DNA of 64,000 nt, from contig CAWEVH010000029.1 in the NCBI GenBank assembly GCA_963812415.1, positions 1 to 64,000 on the forward strand. Direction: 5' to 3'. This DNA comes from JACVRW01 sp963812415. GTDB lineage: Bacteria; Actinomycetota; Thermoleophilia; Solirubrobacterales; Thermoleophilaceae. Position numbers and translations under genes: made by a program. The notes beneath the pieces are model-generated. The model was not told the origin of the DNA. It was given only the letters and a program-made list of their open reading frames with translations, and ran no database searches. Positions 43,712 to 52,219 of this stretch are shown here, piece by piece (within the stretch, counting starts at the first letter, position 1; every line of letters starts with the position of its first letter).

Positions 43712-44355
43712 TCGCCCCGGTAGTCGATCTTCCAGTCCGACTGAATCGCGTTCTTGCCCTCGAGCTCCCAACTGAAGCCGTGCTCGGGGATGTCGATCTT
43801 CTGATGGCCGGACTTCGACACGTACGCGGGCGAGCCCGGCACCGTCGAGAAGATCGAGTTGTTGAGCGTCGTGATGCTGCCGTCCGGGCCGCGGTAGGGC
43901 TCCATCGAGCACTCCACGTTGCCCTCGACGGTCAGCGTTCCGGCGCCGTCCTTGATCGAGTGGCTGATCGGGGCACGCCTGACCTCGAGGACCTCGCCCA
44001 CCAGACCCGCCAGGTCGGCCAGCGGCCCACCGAGCTTGCCGGTGAAGGCGTCGAGCAGCGCCTCGGCCTGCTCGTCGGTCGCGCGCTCGTCCATGAACAC
44101 GACGATGCGCCAGTTGCCCTCGAGCACGTTGCCGGGGATCTTGCAGACGTCGACGACCGAGAGCCCGCTCACGTCGACGCCGCGGACCTTGCCCTCAGAG
44201 ATCTGGTAGGCCACGACCGAGTCGCAGTAGCCCTCGTCGGGGTCCTCGCCGATCCAGCAGGGACACAGCGTGTCGCAGCTACAGACCTCGAGGAGCGTTC
44301 CGGTGAGCTGGTAGCCCGCCGTGGTCTCGGTCGGGCTCGTTTCGGTGACTGTCAT
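43708..44355 (-). CDS. DUF1326-family protein
   Basis: The 215-residue soluble protein starts at ATG 44355 behind GGAG. Its N-terminus has a dense cysteine motif, LLEVCSCDTLCPCWIGEDPD, and YCDSVVAYQI soon after. DVCKIPGNVLEGNWRIVVFM, HSIKDGAGTLTVEGNVECSM and FSWELEGKNAIQSDWKIDYR complete the family pattern. CxCxxxCPCW looks like a metal or redox site. It is coupled by overlaps to the hydrolase upstream (ATGA) and DUF2182 downstream (GTGA). The role is unknown; metal handling is inferred. Confidence 0.85.
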   Translation of the reverse strand: MTVTETSPTETTAGYQLTGTLLEVCSCDTLCPCWIGEDPDEGYCDSVVAYQISEGKVRGVDVSGLSVVDVCKIPGNVLEGNWRIVVFMDERATDEQAEALLDAFTGKLGGPLADLAGLVGEVLEVRRAPISHSIKDGAGTLTVEGNVECSMEPYRGPDGSITTLNNSIFSTVPGSPAYVSKSGHQKIDIPEHGFSWELEGKNAIQSDWKIDYRGE

Positions 44356-45275
44356 TGCGAGTCTCCTTTCGTGGAATCTGTCCATGCGGCCGCCAGCGGA
44401 GGGGCGCGCGCCTCTCGCTCGACGAACCCCTTGAGCAGGGCGTTGAAGAACACGGGCTTGCGCACATGCGGGGCGTGCCCGCACCCGGGCATGGCCAACG
44501 AAGCGGGGCCCCCGTCGCGGCGGCGAGCTCGCGCCCGACCTCGAACGGACCGGATCGCGTCGTCCTCGCCGTGCACCACGAGCATCGGGCAGCGCACGCG
44601 GCCGCACAGCTCGAGCGTCTCCTCGCGGTCCTCGAACTCCCCTGTCTGGACGGTCGCCGCCAGCGTCTCCGGGTCGGTGTCGAGACCCCAGCCGATCGAG
44701 TCCTCGATCTGCTTGGTCGAGTGGGGCTCGGGGAAGACCTTGCCGAAGAAGAACTCGAGGAAGTCCTCGTAGTCGCGCCGCCAGTGGTGGATGTTCCACT
44801 TGCCCCAGCCCTCGTCGCTCACCTGGGGCGCGAGGAACGCCCGCATGGCGGCGGCGCGGTCGGTGGGCGGCCCGAGCGGCAGCGCCGGGCAGACCACCAC
44901 GAACCCGAGCAGCCGCTCCGGGTGCTCGGTGGCCACGAGCAGCCCTCGCTGGGCGCCCCTCGACCAGCCCACCAGCACGGCCTCGTCGGTGCCGCTGGCG
45001 TCCATCACCGCGAGGGTGTCGGCCGCGTACTCGCGCTCCGAGTACGCCGCGACCTCGGCGGGCCGCCCCGAGAGGCCGTTGCCACGCGGGTCGTAGACGA
45101 CGACGCGGAAGTGGCGGGCGAGGTAGGGCACCTGCCCCTTCCAGCAGCGCGAGTGCACGATCGACCAGGGGGGCATGAGCACGAGCGTGGGCGAGCCGTC
45201 GCCGAAGCGCTCCCAGTAGATCGGCACGCCGTCGCGCTCGACGAATCCCGTCTCGTCGGGCTCGCGCGCCCTCAC
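44352..45275 (-). CDS. Alpha/beta hydrolase
   Basis: The 307-residue enzyme starts at GTG 45275, overlapping the glycosyltransferase stop by GTGA. It shows LVLMPPWSIVHSRCW, VVVYDPRGNGLSGRP, the nucleophile elbow LVGWSRGAQRG (Ser in GWSRGA), the acid LVVHGEDDAI and the His CGHAPHVRKP. Around 44500-44545 the expected VGRELAAATGAP is in another frame, so two compensating single-base shifts are likely. The substrate is unknown; the context is a five-gene coupled operon. Confidence 0.85.
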   Translation of the reverse strand: MRAREPDETGFVERDGVPIYWERFGDGSPTLVLMPPWSIVHSRCWKGQVPYLARHFRVVVYDPRGNGLSGRPAEVAAYSEREYAADTLAVMDASGTDEAVLVGWSRGAQRGLLVATEHPERLLGFVVVCPALPLGPPTDRAAAMRAFLAPQVSDEGWGKWNIHHWRRDYEDFLEFFFGKVFPEPHSTKQIEDSIGWGLDTDPETLAATVQTGEFEDREETLELCGRVRCPMLVVHGEDDAIRSVRGRARARRRDGGPASLAMPGCGHAPHVRKPVFFNALLKGFVEREARAPPLAAAWTDSTKGDSQ

Positions 45276-46483
45276 GCGAGCACCTCCGCGAGCCGCTCCG
45301 CGGCCCGCCGGGCGCCGTCGCGCTCGACCGGCCGGTAGCTCACCTCGCGGCCGATCTCCTCCTCGATGGCCGCGGCGATGTCCTCCGGCTCGCTCGTCTC
45401 GAAATCGAGTCGCCGCCCCGCCCCGTAGCGCTCGAGCCGATGGTGGACATGGAAGTTCTGCTCGAAGTGGTGGGCGAGCGGGAAGTAGATGAACGGCCGA
45501 CCGGCCGCCGTGAGCTCCATCGCCGTGGTGAGCCCGCCCTGCACCACCGCGAGGTCGCACGCGGCGAGGTGCAGGTAGAGGTCGTGCACGTAGGGGCAGA
45601 CCTGCAGGCCGTCCGCCTGGGGCAGCGTGGCGGGATCGATGCGCGGGCCCGCGACCACGATCATCCGCAGGTCGGGCACTCGCTCCTTGGCCTCGCTGAA
45701 TGCGGCCATCACCTTTCGCAGCAGATGCTCGCCGACGCCCGAGCCGCCGACCGTGACGATGCACACGCGCTCGTCCGGCCGGTAGCCGAGCTCCGCGCGC
45801 AGGCGCTCGCGGTCGGCGAACCGCTCGGGGTCGAAGCCCGTCACGTAGCCGGCGAAATCGAAGTTTCGCTCGGTCCAGTCTCGTATGAGCGGCAGGTCCG
45901 GGCCCAACCGATCGGGCACGATGTCCTCCGGATTGCCAACGAACAGGGCACAGTCACGCACCTCGGGGTGCGCGGCGATGTGTCCAACCATCTCGCCGTT
46001 GTAGTCCGCGGTCAAGTGCGCCTCGTGCGCGCCGCCGTCGTCCATCGGCAGCCAGCCCACGAAGTCGGTCAGCCAGGCGTAGTGCGCGCGCTTCTCGGAG
46101 GGGTGCTCGTGGAGGTAGTAGTCGATCTCCCAGGCCTCGTCGCCGATCCAGAGGTCGTAGCGCTCCTCGCGCACCAGGTCGTGGAAGACCATGTAGTTGG
46201 CCACGAGGATCTCGTCCATCCGCCGCCAGGCCTGGAAGCAGTGCAGGTCGTGCTCGGCGGACTCCGACTCGATGTGGCTCGACTCGTTCGCCAGGTGGCG
46301 GCTGGCCGGATGCACCCGCTCGCCCTCGGCCTCGAGCACGCGCGTGACGGGATGCTGCGCGAGCCAGTCGATCTCGACGCCCGGCACGAGCCGGCGCAGC
46401 TCGCGCGCGATCGCCACGTCGCGGCGGGCGTGGCCGAGGCCGATCGGCGAGGAGATGTAGAGCACGCGGCGCCGGGAGCTCAT
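45272..46483 (-). CDS. Glycosyltransferase, GT-B (MurG/UGT-like)
   Basis: The 403-residue protein begins MSSRRRVLYISSPIGLGHAR, a GT-B N-terminus with the GLGHARR loop. The C-terminal nucleotide-sugar site reads IVTVGGSGVGEHLLRKVMAA, GPRIDPATLPQADGLQVCPY, ACDLAVVQGGLTTAMELTAA and GRPFIYFPLAHHFEQNFHVH. This matches the GT1/GT28 HxGxxT/P-type signature with QGGLTT. The acceptor is unknown; a lipid or natural product is possible. It overlaps TetR (ATGA) and the hydrolase (GTGA). Confidence 0.85.
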   Translation of the reverse strand: MSSRRRVLYISSPIGLGHARRDVAIARELRRLVPGVEIDWLAQHPVTRVLEAEGERVHPASRHLANESSHIESESAEHDLHCFQAWRRMDEILVANYMVFHDLVREERYDLWIGDEAWEIDYYLHEHPSEKRAHYAWLTDFVGWLPMDDGGAHEAHLTADYNGEMVGHIAAHPEVRDCALFVGNPEDIVPDRLGPDLPLIRDWTERNFDFAGYVTGFDPERFADRERLRAELGYRPDERVCIVTVGGSGVGEHLLRKVMAAFSEAKERVPDLRMIVVAGPRIDPATLPQADGLQVCPYVHDLYLHLAACDLAVVQGGLTTAMELTAAGRPFIYFPLAHHFEQNFHVHHRLERYGAGRRLDFETSEPEDIAAAIEEEIGREVSYRPVERDGARRAAERLAEVLA

Positions 46484-47085
46484 GCCTGCCGCTCCTGTGC
46501 CGCGAGCCAGCCGTCGATCCAGGCGAGCAGCTCGTCGTGGCCGCCCTGGATGCCGCTCACCTGCTCGAGCTGGAAGCCCTTGTTGAAGGTGAACACGAGC
46601 GCCAGCACCGCCTCGAGCGGGAACGACTCACGGTCGAGGCCGTACTCGTCGAGCGCCTCGCGGAACGCCGCCCGCAGGGTGGAGCGCCACTCCTCGTCGA
46701 CATGGCGCACCCGGTGCTGGAGGTCGGGGCGGTTCCAGGACATGGCCTGGAGCTCGAGCCAGATCTTGGGGTAGCCGGCCTCGTAGTCCTCGTCGAGGTA
46801 GCGCATCGCCGAGCGCCACTTGTCGATGAAGGGAACGTCGGCCCGGTACATCTCGCGCTGGCGCTCCACGAGCCGGCCGGTGAAGCGCTCGAGCACCTGG
46901 AGGAGCAGCTCCTCCATCGAGCCGAAGTAGTAGTGCACGAGGCCGTGGTTGACCCCCGCCTCGGCCGCCACCGAGCGCGTGGTGATGCGGGCGTAGCCGT
47001 CACTCACCAGCATGCGCTCGGCGGCGTCGAGGAGGGCCTTGGGGGGCTCGGCCGTCCGCTTGGAGGGGATCGGGGCGGCTTCCAT
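46480..47085 (-). CDS. TetR-family transcriptional regulator heading the coupled operon
   Basis: The 201-residue protein starts at ATG 47085. The HTH is ALLDAAERMLVSDGYARITT, RSVAAEAGVNHGLVHYYFGS, followed by a helical ligand domain (FIDKWRSAMRYLDEDYEAGY, WNRPDLQHRVRHVDEEWRS). An 18-bp perfect palindrome lies 13 nt upstream and would be its own operator. A longer start from TTG 47106 would cover the operator and is less likely. It is the first gene of five joined by 4-nt overlaps, so it autoregulates the whole set. Confidence 0.9.
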   Translation of the reverse strand: MEAAPIPSKRTAEPPKALLDAAERMLVSDGYARITTRSVAAEAGVNHGLVHYYFGSMEELLLQVLERFTGRLVERQREMYRADVPFIDKWRSAMRYLDEDYEAGYPKIWLELQAMSWNRPDLQHRVRHVDEEWRSTLRAAFREALDEYGLDRESFPLEAVLALVFTFNKGFQLEQVSGIQGGHDELLAWIDGWLAAQERQA

Positions 47086-47097
47086 TTGGTCAACTGC

Positions 47098-47115
47098 CTT
47101 AGTCAATTGACTAAG
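47098..47115. promoter_or_regulatory. 18-bp perfect palindrome, TetR operator
   Basis: CTTAGTCAATTGACTAAG is fully self-complementary, in the 85-bp gap between the TetR operon and the divergent DUF1015 gene. A further half-like TTGGTCAACTG lies at 47086-47096. Location and symmetry fit the TetR binding site; it may also affect the divergent gene. Confidence 0.75.
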
Positions 47116-47170
47116 AGATCAGCATAGCCCGACTCGGCCCCGCGAGTCAAGTAGGGTGCCGCGTTCCCCG

Positions 47171-48436
47171 ATGGCCGACGTCCAGCCGCTCCAGACCCTC
47201 CGCTACGAGCCCTCGGTCGCCGGCTCGCTGGACCGCCTGATCGCGCCTCCCTACGACGTGATCGACCCGCCGCTGCGCGCCGAGCTGCTCGCTTTGAGCC
47301 CGTACAACGTGGTCGAGATCGACCTGCCCGAGAGCTCCGAGCGCGATCCCTACGAGCACGCGGCGCGCACGATGGACGAGTGGCGCGCGGACGGCGTGCT
47401 CATGCGCGAGCGGGAACCCGGCCTCTGGGTGCTGCGCCAGGACTACACGGCGCCCGACGGCAGCGGACGCACCCGGACCGGGATCCTCGGGCGCGTGCGA
47501 GTGGAGGACTACGGCGCCGGCCGCATCCGGCCGCACGAGCGCACCCATCCCGGCCCGAAGGAGGATCGGCTTCGCCTGACCCGCGCCACCCGCACGAACC
47601 TCTCCCCCATCTTCAGCCTCTTCCCCGACGAGAGCGGCGGCGCCCGCGAGGCGCTCGAGCGGACGGTCGAGCAGGAGCCGTTCGCCGAGGCGCGCGACCA
47701 CGAGGGCACGCTCAACACCCTGTGGCGGGTGGGCGACGCGGACGCGATCGCCGCCCTCCAGGGCGCGCTCGCCGACGCCGAGCTCCTGATCGCCGACGGC
47801 CACCACCGCTACGAGACCGCCCGCGCGTACGCGGACGAGGTGGGCGGCGAGGGCGACCACCGCTACGTCTTGATGCTGCTCTGCTCGCTCTCCGATCCGG
47901 GCCTGCTCGTGTTCCCCACCCACCGGCTGCTCAGCGGCCTGAAGGACGACACCTCCAGGCAGCTGGCGATCCGGGACACCGCCAAGCGCCACTTCGACGT
48001 CGAGCTGCTCGACAGCACCGCCGAGCTCGAGCCGGGCGCGGACGGGCGAGTGGCGTTCGGCTACATGGACAGCTTCCACAGGCAGCCCTACCGGCTGACG
48101 CTGCGCGACCAGGGGATCGCCGACCGCGCGCTCGACGGGATGCCCGATCCCTACCGGCGCCTCGACACCGCGGTGCTCGAGGCGCTCTTCCTGCGCGACG
48201 CGCTCGGCATGTCCGAGGACGACATCTCCCACCTGCGCGGGCTCGCCTACTCGGGGAGCCTGGACGACGCGATCGAGCGCGTGGAGTCGGGCGCCGCCGA
48301 CGCCGGCTTCTTCATGCGCGCCACCCCGATCGAGCAGGTGCGTGAGGTGGCGGTGGCCGGCGAGTCGATGCCGCCCAAGTCGACCTTCTTCTACCCGAAG
48401 GTCCCGACCGGTCTCGTGTTCAATCCGCTGGCGTGA
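47171..48436 (+). CDS. DUF1015-family protein
   Basis: The 421-residue soluble protein starts at ATG 47171 (a GTG at 47156 is possible). The family signature is clear: RLIAPPYDVIDPPLRAELLA, NVVEIDLPESSERDPYEHAA, RTRTGILGRVRVEDYGAGRI, RPHERTHPGPKEDRLRLTRA, NLSPIFSLFPDESGG, LLIADGHHRYETARAY and PTHRLLSGL. The conserved HERT, DGHHRYETA and PPKSTFFYPK motifs suggest an enzyme. In many bacteria it is near serine or phosphonate genes, but its reaction is not settled. It overlaps PduO by GTGA. Confidence 0.9.
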   Translation: MADVQPLQTLRYEPSVAGSLDRLIAPPYDVIDPPLRAELLALSPYNVVEIDLPESSERDPYEHAARTMDEWRADGVLMREREPGLWVLRQDYTAPDGSGRTRTGILGRVRVEDYGAGRIRPHERTHPGPKEDRLRLTRATRTNLSPIFSLFPDESGGAREALERTVEQEPFAEARDHEGTLNTLWRVGDADAIAALQGALADAELLIADGHHRYETARAYADEVGGEGDHRYVLMLLCSLSDPGLLVFPTHRLLSGLKDDTSRQLAIRDTAKRHFDVELLDSTAELEPGADGRVAFGYMDSFHRQPYRLTLRDQGIADRALDGMPDPYRRLDTAVLEALFLRDALGMSEDDISHLRGLAYSGSLDDAIERVESGAADAGFFMRATPIEQVREVAVAGESMPPKSTFFYPKVPTGLVFNPLA

Positions 48437-48987
48437 AGATCTACACGCGCAAGGGCGACGACGGCACCACCGGGCTCTGGTACGGGGGCCGGGTGCCCAA
48501 GCACGCCGGTCGCCCGGAGGCCTACGGCTCGGTGGACGAGGCCGCCTCGGCGCTCGGGCTCGCGCGCGCCGCCGCGGACCGTGACGGGGAGCTGTACGCG
48601 GACATCCTCCGGATCCAGAACGAGCTGTTCGTCGCCGGCGCCGAGCTGGCCACGGCGCCTGAGGCCGCGGGGCGGCTCGAGCCGGGCGTGTCCAAGGTCA
48701 CGGCCGAGATGGCGGAGCGGCTCGAGGCGGACATCGACCGCTACATGGAGCGCGTCGAGTTGCCGCCCAAGTTCGTGATCCCGGGCGGCAGCGAGCTGTC
48801 CGCGCGGCTCGACGTGGCGCGCGCAGCGGTCAGGCGCGCCGAGCGCCGGGTAGCAGCACTCAAGGACGAGGGCGAGCTCGCCGGCGAGACCGTGCTGAGG
48901 TACCTCAACCGGCTCTCTGACGCGCTCTTCGCGATGGCGCGCTTCGCCGACGAACCGGACCCGGAGCTCTTCGAGGGGAGACGATGA
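48433..48987 (+). CDS. PduO-type cob(I)alamin adenosyltransferase
   Basis: The 184-residue enzyme starts at GTG 48433. MKIYTRKGDDGTTGLWYGGR (the TRxGDxGxT ATP loop), KHAGRPEAYGSVDEAASALG, FVIPGGSELSARLDVARAAV, RRAERRVAA and RYLNRLSDALFAMARF match the PduO family. It transfers adenosyl from ATP to cob(I)alamin, making coenzyme B12. It overlaps DUF1015 and OsmC by 4 nt each, a compact three-gene operon. Confidence 0.92.
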   Translation: MKIYTRKGDDGTTGLWYGGRVPKHAGRPEAYGSVDEAASALGLARAAADRDGELYADILRIQNELFVAGAELATAPEAAGRLEPGVSKVTAEMAERLEADIDRYMERVELPPKFVIPGGSELSARLDVARAAVRRAERRVAALKDEGELAGETVLRYLNRLSDALFAMARFADEPDPELFEGRR

Positions 48988-49379
48988 GAGCGAAGTCGAT
49001 CCGAGCGAACCCGAGGCTCAAGCAGCACGTGTCCGTGGGCGAGCACCGCCTGACCGTTGACGAGCCTGAGGACCAGGGCGGCGACGACGCCGGCCCGAGC
49101 CCGGAGGAGCTGCTCGCCGCGAGCCTCGCCTCGTGCACCGCGATCACGATGGAGATGTACGCCCAACGCAAGGGCTGGGACGCGGGCGAGATGACGGTCG
49201 ACGTGCAGTACGAGCCCGCGCAGCGCGGCTCCCCCACGCGCTTCGTCGTGAACGTGATCATGCCGAAGGAGCTGCCCGAGGAGCAGCGCGAGCGCCTGAT
49301 GCAGATCGCCGCCAAGTGCCCGGTGCACCGGACGCTCGAGAGCGAGGTCATGTTCGACGAGAAGGTGACCCTGCGCTAG
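48984..49379 (+). CDS. OsmC/Ohr-family peroxide-reducing protein
   Basis: The 131-residue protein has SPEELLAASLASCTAITMEM with the peroxidatic Cys, a YAQRKGWDAGEMTVDVQYEP strand and IAAKCPVHRTLESEVMF with the resolving Cys. OsmC-like proteins reduce organic hydroperoxides with thiol donors. The ATG overlaps the PduO stop. Its TAG stop shares the CTAG tetranucleotide with the convergent GNAT gene. Confidence 0.9.
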   Translation: MRAKSIRANPRLKQHVSVGEHRLTVDEPEDQGGDDAGPSPEELLAASLASCTAITMEMYAQRKGWDAGEMTVDVQYEPAQRGSPTRFVVNVIMPKELPEEQRERLMQIAAKCPVHRTLESEVMFDEKVTLR

Positions 49380-50134
49380 CCGCGCGGCCGGGCGCGCTCC
49401 CACATCTGGAAGCGCCCGAGCGTCCGGTAGCCGGCGCGCTCGTAGACCGGGAGGCCGAGCTTCGTGGCGATCAGCGTCGTGCTGCGGGCGCCGCGTTCGG
49501 CGGCGTCGGCGAGCGCGTGGGCGAGCAGCTTGCCGGCCAAGCCCTGGCCGCGCGCCTGCGGAAGCACCGCGACCATCTGGACCTCGGCGTTGCCGGCGTG
49601 GTCGATCGTGGCGAGACAGCCCACGGGCTCGCCCTGGCTGCTCGCGAGGTAGATGTGCGCGGCGCCGTCCGGGAGCCGCCGGAGCGCGCGCGAGAACGAG
49701 TCGCCGCCGAACGGGTACGAGGCGTCGTTGACGCGCCCCACGGCGCCGAGATCGCCGTCCCGCCGCCAGTCCGGCAGGGCGTTCGGCGCGGGGCGCTCGA
49801 CTGCGCCCGGCTCGAGCGTGCGCGCCATGGCCCTCGGCTCCGCGTCGAGCACGTGGCCGCGCTCGCCGAGCAACGCTGCGGCGCGCTGGTCGCCGGGCGG
49901 AACCCACACCGTCCAGCTCGCGCCGATGCCGGCGTACGCGGCCTCCAGCTCGTCATAGGCCGCCTCGAGGGCGTCCGTGCTCCGGTAGAGGACGGCGTTC
50001 ATCACCGAGCGCTCGGGCGCGGCGGGAACCAGGCTCGCCAGCACGCCGTCCGGCTCGAGCACGCGCGCGCCGTCCGAGGCACCGCCCACGAGCCGGTACC
50101 AGTGGAACATCGACTCGAGGACGCGGTCGAGCAC
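49376..50134 (-). CDS. GNAT-family N-acetyltransferase
   Basis: The 252-residue protein starts at GTG 50134, directly after the nicotinamidase stop. Only the C-terminal half carries GNAT motifs: IYLASSQGEPVGCLATIDHA, EVQMVAVLPQARGQGLAGKL (motif A, Q/RxxGxG/A) and GLPVYERAGYRTLGRFQMWE. The first 110 residues (MFHWYRLVGGASDGARVLEP) resemble an N-terminal GNAT-like module without a CoA loop, so a two-domain acetyltransferase is likely. The substrate is unknown. Confidence 0.85.
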   Translation of the reverse strand: MLDRVLESMFHWYRLVGGASDGARVLEPDGVLASLVPAAPERSVMNAVLYRSTDALEAAYDELEAAYAGIGASWTVWVPPGDQRAAALLGERGHVLDAEPRAMARTLEPGAVERPAPNALPDWRRDGDLGAVGRVNDASYPFGGDSFSRALRRLPDGAAHIYLASSQGEPVGCLATIDHAGNAEVQMVAVLPQARGQGLAGKLLAHALADAAERGARSTTLIATKLGLPVYERAGYRTLGRFQMWERARPRG

Positions 50135-50674
50135 CTACGTGACTGAGGCGCCGGCGTCGCTCAGCTCCTCGAGCGCCCGCTCGGAGTCCCCGGGCTCGAC
50201 GTCGATCCCGCGGATGCCGGCGCGTTCGACGGTCACCTGGAAGCCCTCGCGGAGCGCGTCGAGCGCGGTGCTGCGCACGCAGTAGTCGGTGGCGAGGCCG
50301 ACGACCGTGAGCTCGTCCACCGCGTTGCGGCGCAGCACCTCGGCGAGCTCCGTCTCCTCGAAGCCCGAGTAGCCCTCGAGCTCGGGCCGGTAGCCGGCGT
50401 TCACGACCGCGTCGACCTTCGTGCGATCGACCGACGGGTGGAGCTCCGCGCCCTCGGTGCCCTGAACGCAGTGCGGCGGCCAGGGCCCGCCCTGGGCGAC
50501 GAACGAGTGGTGGTCGGCCGGGTGCCAGTCGCGCGTGGCGACAACGAGGTCGAACTCCCCCGAGTCGAGCAGCTCGCTCACACGGGGAGCGATCGCGTCG
50601 CCGTCGGGCACCGCCAGCGCGCCGCCCTCGGTGAAGTCGTTCTGGAAGTCGATGATGAGCAGGGCCCGTGCCAT
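50135..50674 (-). CDS. pncA: Nicotinamidase/pyrazinamidase
   Basis: The 179-residue enzyme starts MARALLIIDFQNDFTEGGAL with the catalytic Asp in IIDFQNDF. The metal site is DWHPADHHSF, the Lys lies in RTKVDAVVNAGY, and the nucleophile Cys is in VVGLATDYCVRSTALDA with its cis-peptide loop. It hydrolyses nicotinamide to nicotinate for NAD salvage. It is co-transcribed with the GNAT gene and divergent from the Nudix gene, with only 20 nt between starts. Confidence 0.9.
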   Translation of the reverse strand: MARALLIIDFQNDFTEGGALAVPDGDAIAPRVSELLDSGEFDLVVATRDWHPADHHSFVAQGGPWPPHCVQGTEGAELHPSVDRTKVDAVVNAGYRPELEGYSGFEETELAEVLRRNAVDELTVVGLATDYCVRSTALDALREGFQVTVERAGIRGIDVEPGDSERALEELSDAGASVT

Positions 50675-50694
50675 GCCTCTCGGATAATAGGTCC

Positions 50695-51237
50695 GTGCGG
50701 GAGTACCTCCTGACACCCGAGGAGGCGGCGGCGCTCGACGCGCCCGGCTCGAAGGACGCCGCCGTGCTGGTGCCGCTCATGCGCGACCCGCTCACGGCCG
50801 TCTTCACCGAGCGCCGGGCCGACCTACGCCGCCACGCCGGCGAGATCTCGTTCCCCGGCGGCCGCCAGGACCACCCCGACGAGGACCTCCGCGCCACCGC
50901 GCTGCGCGAGGCCGAGGAGGAGATCGGCCTGGCCCCGGGGCGGGTCGAGCTGGTGGGAGCGCTCCCGCCGGTGGGCACCTTCGTGACCGGCTACCGGATC
51001 CATCCGTTCGTGGGCCTGATCGACCGCGACCAGGCCTGGCGGCTCCAGGCCACCGAGGTCGAGCAGGTGCTCGAGTTCACCCTGGACGAGCTCGTGGAGG
51101 GCCACAAGATGAGGCGCCTGGTGCGCAAGGGCGTGCCGATCAAGACGCCCACCTACACGGTGGCCGGCCACCTCGTCTGGGGAGCCACCGCGCGGATCGT
51201 GCAGTCGCTCCTGGAGCGGCTCGCGCCGGTGCTCTGA
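50695..51237 (+). CDS. nudL: Nudix hydrolase, CoA pyrophosphatase type
   Basis: The 180-residue protein starts at GTG 50695. The UPF0035/NudL motif AVFTERRADLRRHAGEISFP, GGRQDHPDEDLRATALREAE and EEIGL holds both the CoA-type TERxxxLRxHxGEIxFPGG and the Nudix box GX5EX7REUXEEXGU. GTFVTGYRIHPFVGLI follows. It should cleave CoA into 3',5'-ADP and phosphopantetheine. Short repeats with hairpins follow its stop. Confidence 0.88.
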   Translation: MREYLLTPEEAAALDAPGSKDAAVLVPLMRDPLTAVFTERRADLRRHAGEISFPGGRQDHPDEDLRATALREAEEEIGLAPGRVELVGALPPVGTFVTGYRIHPFVGLIDRDQAWRLQATEVEQVLEFTLDELVEGHKMRRLVRKGVPIKTPTYTVAGHLVWGATARIVQSLLERLAPVL

Positions 51238-51331
51238 GGCCGGCCAGGCGCCACGGGGGTCCGGGGGCGCGAGCCCCCGTATCGCCTCGGCCGGCCAGGC
51301 GCCACGGGGGTCCGGGGGCGCGAGCCCCCGG
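51238..51331. repeat. Two direct repeats with GNRA-loop hairpins (likely bidirectional terminator)
   Basis: GGCCGGCCAGGCGCCACGGG and onwards to CCCCCG occurs at about 51239-51280 and 51291-51331. Each copy has GGGGGC-GCGA-GCCCCC, a 6-bp stem with a GCGA tetraloop. They separate the convergent Nudix and sulfurtransferase genes, so they probably end transcription from both sides. The repeats have only slight differences. Confidence 0.65.
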
Positions 51332-51336
51332 ATGGT

Positions 51337-52183
51337 CTACACGTCCTTCTCGATCGGGCACGTCCACGAGGTTGCCCCACTCGGTCCACGAGCCGTCGTA
51401 GTTCTTCACGTCGTCGTTGCCGAGCAGCTCGTGGAGCACGAACCAGGTGTGGGCGGAGCGCTCGCCGATCCGGCAGTAGGCGATGATCGGGTTCGACGCG
51501 TCGATCACGCCCTTCGAGGTGTAGAGCTCGCGCAGCTCGTCGGCCGGCTTGAAGGTCCCGTCCTCCTCGACCGCCTGAGCCCATGGCACCGACGCCGCGC
51601 CCGGGATGTGCCCGGCGCGCTGGGCGCCCTCCTGCTCGTAGCCGGCCATGGCGATCAGCTCGCCGGAGTACTCCTGGGGCGAGCGCACGTCCACGAGGCG
51701 GGTGCTCGAGTCGAGCGCGGCGAGCACCTCGTCGCGGCGGGCGCGGATCGCGGTGTCGCCCTCCCCTGCGCCGAACTGCTGCGGCTCGTAGCTGGGCACG
51801 TCGGTGGACGTCGGGCGTCCCTCGGAGATCCACTTCTCGCGCGGGCCGTTCATCAGCCGGACGTTGTCGTGCCCGTAGTAGCGCAGGTACCAATATGTGT
51901 AGGCGGCGAACCAGTTGTTGCGGTCCCCGTACAGGACGACGGTGTGGTCGTTCGAGATACCGCGGCCGCCGAACAGCTCGCCGAACTCGCCCGGGCCCAG
52001 GAAGTCGCGCTTGACCTGGTCCTGAAGGTCCTGCTTCCAGTCGAATCCGATCGCGCCAGGGATGTGAGCCTCGGCGTACAGCGCCGGGTTCTCGTCCACC
52101 TCGACGATGCGGATCGAGTCGTCCGAGAGGTGGTCCTCCACCCACTGCGTCTCCACCAGAACATCCTTCGCATAGTCGGCCAC
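51337..52183 (-). CDS. Rhodanese-type sulfurtransferase, frameshift near its 3' end
   Basis: Two rhodanese modules are seen: VETQWVEDHLSDDSIRIVEV, GAIGFDWKQDLQDQVKRDFL, then LVDVRSPQEYSGELIAMAGY and the active-site loop IIAYCRIGERSAHTWFVLHE with the catalytic Cys. It moves sulfane sulfur from thiosulfate or mercaptopyruvate. Near 51356-51359 one extra C shifts the frame; removing it gives NLVDVPIEKDV and TAG at 51337-51339, and a length of 281, normal for the family. As printed the frame runs on to 51140 over repeats. GTG 52183 is the preferred start (AAGG upstream). Confidence 0.85.
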
Positions 52184-52219
52184 GGCGATGACCTTACCCG
52201 GGTCTATGCTGCCTCGCAC

